A DNA stretch of 64,000 nt from Noviherbaspirillum suwonense. Lineage in GTDB: Bacteria; Pseudomonadota; Gammaproteobacteria; Burkholderiales; Burkholderiaceae_D. Of the stretch, positions 61,979 through 64,000 are shown piece by piece (position 1 is the first letter of the stretch; each line of letters opens with the position of its first letter). The position numbers and the translations under genes were made by a program. The notes beneath the pieces are model-generated. The model was not told the DNA's origin, did not search any database, and worked only from the letters and a program-made list of their open reading frames with translations. The stretch spans positions 1-64,000 of the forward strand of contig NZ_FXUL01000017.1 of the NCBI RefSeq assembly GCF_900182955.1. Direction: 5' to 3'.

Positions 61979-62479
61979 CTACTTGATGACCAGCCGTTTG
62001 CCGCGCACTTGCATGGCGCCAGGAACTTCCCGGCCCGCTTTGATTGCCTCGGCGATGGCTTTCTTGTCTGGCGCCGGCGGCGGGGCAACTGGCACCGTCA
62101 TGAATTCCGCTGGCACCAGGCCGGGCTCGAACACGTCGACGCCGGGCGGATTGTTCTGGATCGAGATCGCGAAATGCGGGCATTCAATTTTCGTGATGCC
62201 GGCGATTTCCATGCAGGTCTTCAGGTACTCACGGATGTGCGTTGCGCGGTTCTCGATCGCCTTGCGCCGGGCTGCCATCTGCGCCTCGGCATCCTTGATA
62301 GCGGCCGCGCTGGCCTCCAGGTTGCGGATCGCATAGGCGACGTTCTGCGCTTTTACCTCCAGCGGATAGCTCTCGGCTTCGATCGTGTCAGCGATGGCCT
62401 GGGCGTCGTCCTGGGTGGACATCAGCGCCTCGACCATGCGTTTGTAGTCGTGGGCGATTTCGTAGAGTGCGATGCTCAT
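61979..62479 (-). CDS. siphovirus Gp157-family protein
   Basis: The 166-residue product has the Gp157 pattern: a helical N-terminal half (YKRMVEALMSTQDDAQAIAD, EVKAQNVAYAIRNLEASAAA, AHIREYLKTCME) and a beta/Pro-rich C-terminal half (FAISIQNNPPGVDV). Gp157 proteins are linked to phage resistance in Streptococcus, but here the role is unknown. It overlaps the next gene by four bases (ATGA). Confidence 0.85.
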   Translation of the reverse strand: MSIALYEIAHDYKRMVEALMSTQDDAQAIADTIEAESYPLEVKAQNVAYAIRNLEASAAAIKDAEAQMAARRKAIENRATHIREYLKTCMEIAGITKIECPHFAISIQNNPPGVDVFEPGLVPAEFMTVPVAPPPAPDKKAIAEAIKAGREVPGAMQVRGKRLVIK

Positions 62480-63159
62480 GCTTGTTCCGCGTAGGCTGGT
62501 TGTGCAGCAGCTTCGAGCGCAGCCTTGCGTGCGTTCGTGGCGGTGGTCAGCGTCTTGTAAGCGTCGCGGTCATTCAGCGCTTCGGCGGCTGTCTTCGCTT
62601 TCGTGTACGCCGTCTTCAGCGTTGCCAGCGTGCTGGCGCTGTCGATCGATGCCAGGAAGTCGGCAAGGGTGCTTTCCGACATGCCGGCCGGCGCGGGCGG
62701 CGCTTCAGGGGGCTCCTCGTCCACGTGCAGATCGCCCTTGTGCCACAGGTCGAGTGCGGCGCCGAAGCGCATCGCGGCATTGCGCAACGCGTCGCCGATG
62801 CGTTCCTTCATGGCGTCGCCGCCGGTCTTGCCCTGGGCGTCGCCGTAGCCCCAGCGAGTCACGCCGCACACGGTCAGCTTGATCCACATGCCGCCGTCCT
62901 TGTCGATGATCGGCAGGCCGTTGGCGTCGATGCCAGCAGGCTCCCACGTCCAGTTCGGGTCGGATGCCAGCAGACGATCGGTCAGGGCGGCGTGACCGAC
63001 GTAATCAAGCTGGATAGCCGGCAGACCGTGCCAGCCGCCGCACTTCGGGCATTTTCCCTTTTGGTTGTCCTTCTTCGTGCTGCGGCACATGGTGCTGACC
63101 TGGTTGGCGGGGAAGGGGCTCCGCATTAGTTCCAGTCCCGTCTTTTTCACTTCTGACAT
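62476..63159 (-). CDS. phage protein, possible single-strand annealing protein
   Basis: The 227-residue product has a Cys cluster near residues 25-42 (MCRSTKK and CPKCGGWHG), then LDYVGHAALTDRLLASDPNW and TRWGYGDAQGKTGGDAMKER followed by IGDALRNAAMRFGAALDLWH. This order recalls Rad52-like annealing proteins of phages, but the match is by feel and not proven. The C-terminal 60 residues are Ala/Thr-rich helices. AAGGAGA precedes the ATG. It lies upstream of Gp157, where phage recombination genes are common. Confidence 0.6.
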   Translation of the reverse strand: MSEVKKTGLELMRSPFPANQVSTMCRSTKKDNQKGKCPKCGGWHGLPAIQLDYVGHAALTDRLLASDPNWTWEPAGIDANGLPIIDKDGGMWIKLTVCGVTRWGYGDAQGKTGGDAMKERIGDALRNAAMRFGAALDLWHKGDLHVDEEPPEAPPAPAGMSESTLADFLASIDSASTLATLKTAYTKAKTAAEALNDRDAYKTLTTATNARKAALEAAAQPAYAEQA

Positions 63160-63253
63160 GCTGCTTCTCCTTGCTGCGTTGTTCTTCGTGCCATTCCAGG
63201 CATTCGGCCATGTCCTGCTGTTCCTGCTGCCAGTCTGCGCTGCGGCCCATGGC

Positions 63254-63439
63254 TTACTTCTGACTCGCGACCTGCGCCGGCGCCGCGCAGCTGGTCGGCG
63301 CCGGGTCCGGAAACATATTCAGCAGAAATACCAGCGCTATCACGAGCGCGAGGGAGCCCCACGCTAAGCGGCTGGAGACTTCGGTGGCGCGCGGCGCCCG
63401 GTATCCAACTTGGTGTTCTGATTGCTGGTGTGGCTTCAT
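63254..63439 (-). CDS. small single-pass phage membrane protein
   Basis: The 61-residue product has a polar N-terminus and one membrane helix (about 28-46, LAWGSLALVIALVFLLNMF), ending in a short polar tail. AGGAGG decides the ATG at 63439; the frame is open to 63505. No family is known. The space between it and the annealing-like gene (63160-63253) may hold part of a further small frame starting at 63250, which I do not call. Confidence 0.65.
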   Translation of the reverse strand: MKPHQQSEHQVGYRAPRATEVSSRLAWGSLALVIALVFLLNMFPDPAPTSCAAPAQVASQK

Positions 63440-63566
63440 ATCGCCTCCTGAATTAATCGCCGCTCTTTCCCGGCTGCCATCCGTTATCAGGTGTCTCGGA
63501 ATCACCCCGGTACTAAGCCCCGGACGCTCGCCTGCGTTTTCTATGTAAAAACGCGCGAATAAATCG

Positions 63567-63731
63567 TTAAGCTGGCTCCGAGATCGAGCACAAGTTGTAG
63601 GCCCAGGCGTACAGCAGAACTCGCGCTTCGCCGTCGATGCATGTCTTTGGGTCGACTAGCATTTCACGGGCGATGCTTTTGGCCTTCTCGGAATCGGCCA
63701 CTTGAACGGGGGTGTAGACGAGGGCGCTCAC
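63567..63731 (-). CDS. small hypothetical phage protein
   Basis: The 54-residue product (VSALVYTPVQVADSEKAK at the start, then IAREMLVDPKTCIDGEARVL) is helical and unassigned. Its GTG start overlaps the previous gene's TGA as GTGA, which supports coupling. The frame is open upstream, but only this start fits the overlap. Confidence 0.65.
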   Translation of the reverse strand: MSALVYTPVQVADSEKAKSIAREMLVDPKTCIDGEARVLLYAWAYNLCSISEPA

Positions 63732-63994
63732 TTGTCGCCCTCCGCAATCATTGCGTCGGCTTGGGCATAGGCCCACTTGGCCCGCTCTTCGAAAGTGAAG
63801 CCGTCTGCGCCCGTCGGGTTCGTGGCGGCGGCCTGCATTGCCTTCGCTGCAAAGTAATCGCGTCTGGTGATTCCGACGAAAAGCGAATTGCCGAAAACCA
63901 CCGGAAAAGCTTGACCTCCGGCCGCTTGCGCTACAGATTCTTTCTGCAGCCGCACCCGTTCTTTATCGTTTTTTATTTCTTCGAGACTTGGCAT
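63728..63994 (-). CDS. small hypothetical phage protein
   Basis: The 88-residue product is charged at the N-terminus (LEEIKNDKERVRLQKESVAQ), followed by a more hydrophobic middle (FPVVFGNSLFVGITRRDYFA) and a helical end. No family is known. The ATG at 63994 lies seven bases from the window edge, so the upstream site is partly cut off and an earlier start beyond the edge cannot be excluded. Confidence 0.6.
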   Translation of the reverse strand: MPSLEEIKNDKERVRLQKESVAQAAGGQAFPVVFGNSLFVGITRRDYFAAKAMQAAATNPTGADGFTFEERAKWAYAQADAMIAEGDK

Positions 63995-64000
63995 CCCATC

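Larger units (their letters stand above)
58091..64000. mobile_element. prophage or integrative element, left end
   Basis: The element starts at the tRNA-His core and continues past the window. It has a tyrosine integrase, a DUF4224 protein, a Dam-type methylase, Gp157, a possible annealing protein and several small phage-type genes. Apart from one plus-strand gene (60346-60957), all read toward the integrase. No structural genes are in the window, so a complete phage cannot be confirmed. Confidence 0.85.

Noticed and set aside
63005-63250. 81-codon minus-strand frame overlapping the annealing-like gene
   Set aside because: It overlaps the gene at 62476-63159 by about 150 bases in another frame; only its first 30 residues look protein-like, so I cannot support it.
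1-64000. CRISPR arrays, insertion sequences and rRNA genes
   Set aside because: No regularly spaced repeats, no transposase frame with terminal repeats and no rRNA sequence were seen.

Overview
The window reads as chromosomal DNA of a GC-rich, flagellated betaproteobacterium. The flagellar proteins, the 86-residue second IF-1, the PEP-CTERM protein and the YqjD/YqjE-type genes together suggest Oxalobacteraceae (Herbaspirillum, Noviherbaspirillum or Massilia relatives). This placement is inferred from protein character; no database was searched.

Region by region. (1) 0.3-19.4 kb is a motility region. A minus-strand operon fliF-fliG-fliH-fliI-fliJ-fliK is divergent from fliE. A second minus-strand block holds fliT, a FliK-like protein, an FlhB C-domain paralogue and a YcgR-type c-di-GMP brake. 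These are followed by a LuxR-type two-component pair and by cheR-cheD. Between the blocks lie a large RTX/cadherin-like protein, dodecin, a second infA and an unusual Ser-rich protein ending in a eukaryotic-style CaaX motif. (2) 19.4-25.2 kb holds housekeeping genes (ProQ-like, beta-propeller lipoprotein, flavodoxin-fold reductase, DusA) and two gene-poor gaps. (3) 25.5-36.8 kb is rich in envelope and stress proteins: two Thr/Ala/Gly-rich lipoproteins (one with a BON domain), DUF421, hemerythrin, PRC-barrel, an SRPBCC-Hsp20 fusion, SemiSWEET-like, entericidin, the YqjD/YqjE/YqjK-like trio, two cytochromes c, a glycine-zipper protein and a PHB-depolymerase-type esterase. (4) 37-43.7 kb has a DnaQ/GIY-YIG nuclease, a GGDEF cyclase, a PEP-CTERM protein and a Cache-PAS-GGDEF-EAL protein. 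(5) 45.6-55.8 kb is the most notable locus: wecB (UDP-GlcNAc 2-epimerase) divergent from an operon of nfrB-like glycosyltransferase with a C-terminal MshEN domain, a small Lys/Gly/Asp-rich exported protein, a DUF2334-type deacetylase, an NfrA-like TPR/outer-membrane protein and a DUF4434-like glycosidase. (6) 55.9-58.1 kb has a LysR regulator and an AT-rich gap. (7) 58.1-64.0 kb is the left end of a prophage or integrative element that used the 3' half of tRNA-His(GTG) as its attachment site. It carries a tyrosine integrase, DUF4224, a Dam-type methylase, Gp157 and small proteins, and it runs off the window.

How the genes fit together. Locus (5) looks like a complete synthase-dependent exopolysaccharide machine. 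WecB would make UDP-ManNAc, the NfrB-like synthase would polymerise and export it under c-di-GMP control, the deacetylase and glycosidase would trim it in the periplasm, and the NfrA-like porin would release it. It resembles the E. coli N4-receptor glycan system (NfrA, NfrB, WecB) merged with the logic of PgaABC, with the two PgaB activities on separate genes. Two c-di-GMP enzymes lie 2-9 kb upstream and a YcgR brake sits in the motility region, so the window contains both arms of a motile-to-sessile switch. The synthesis of these parts into one pathway is inference.
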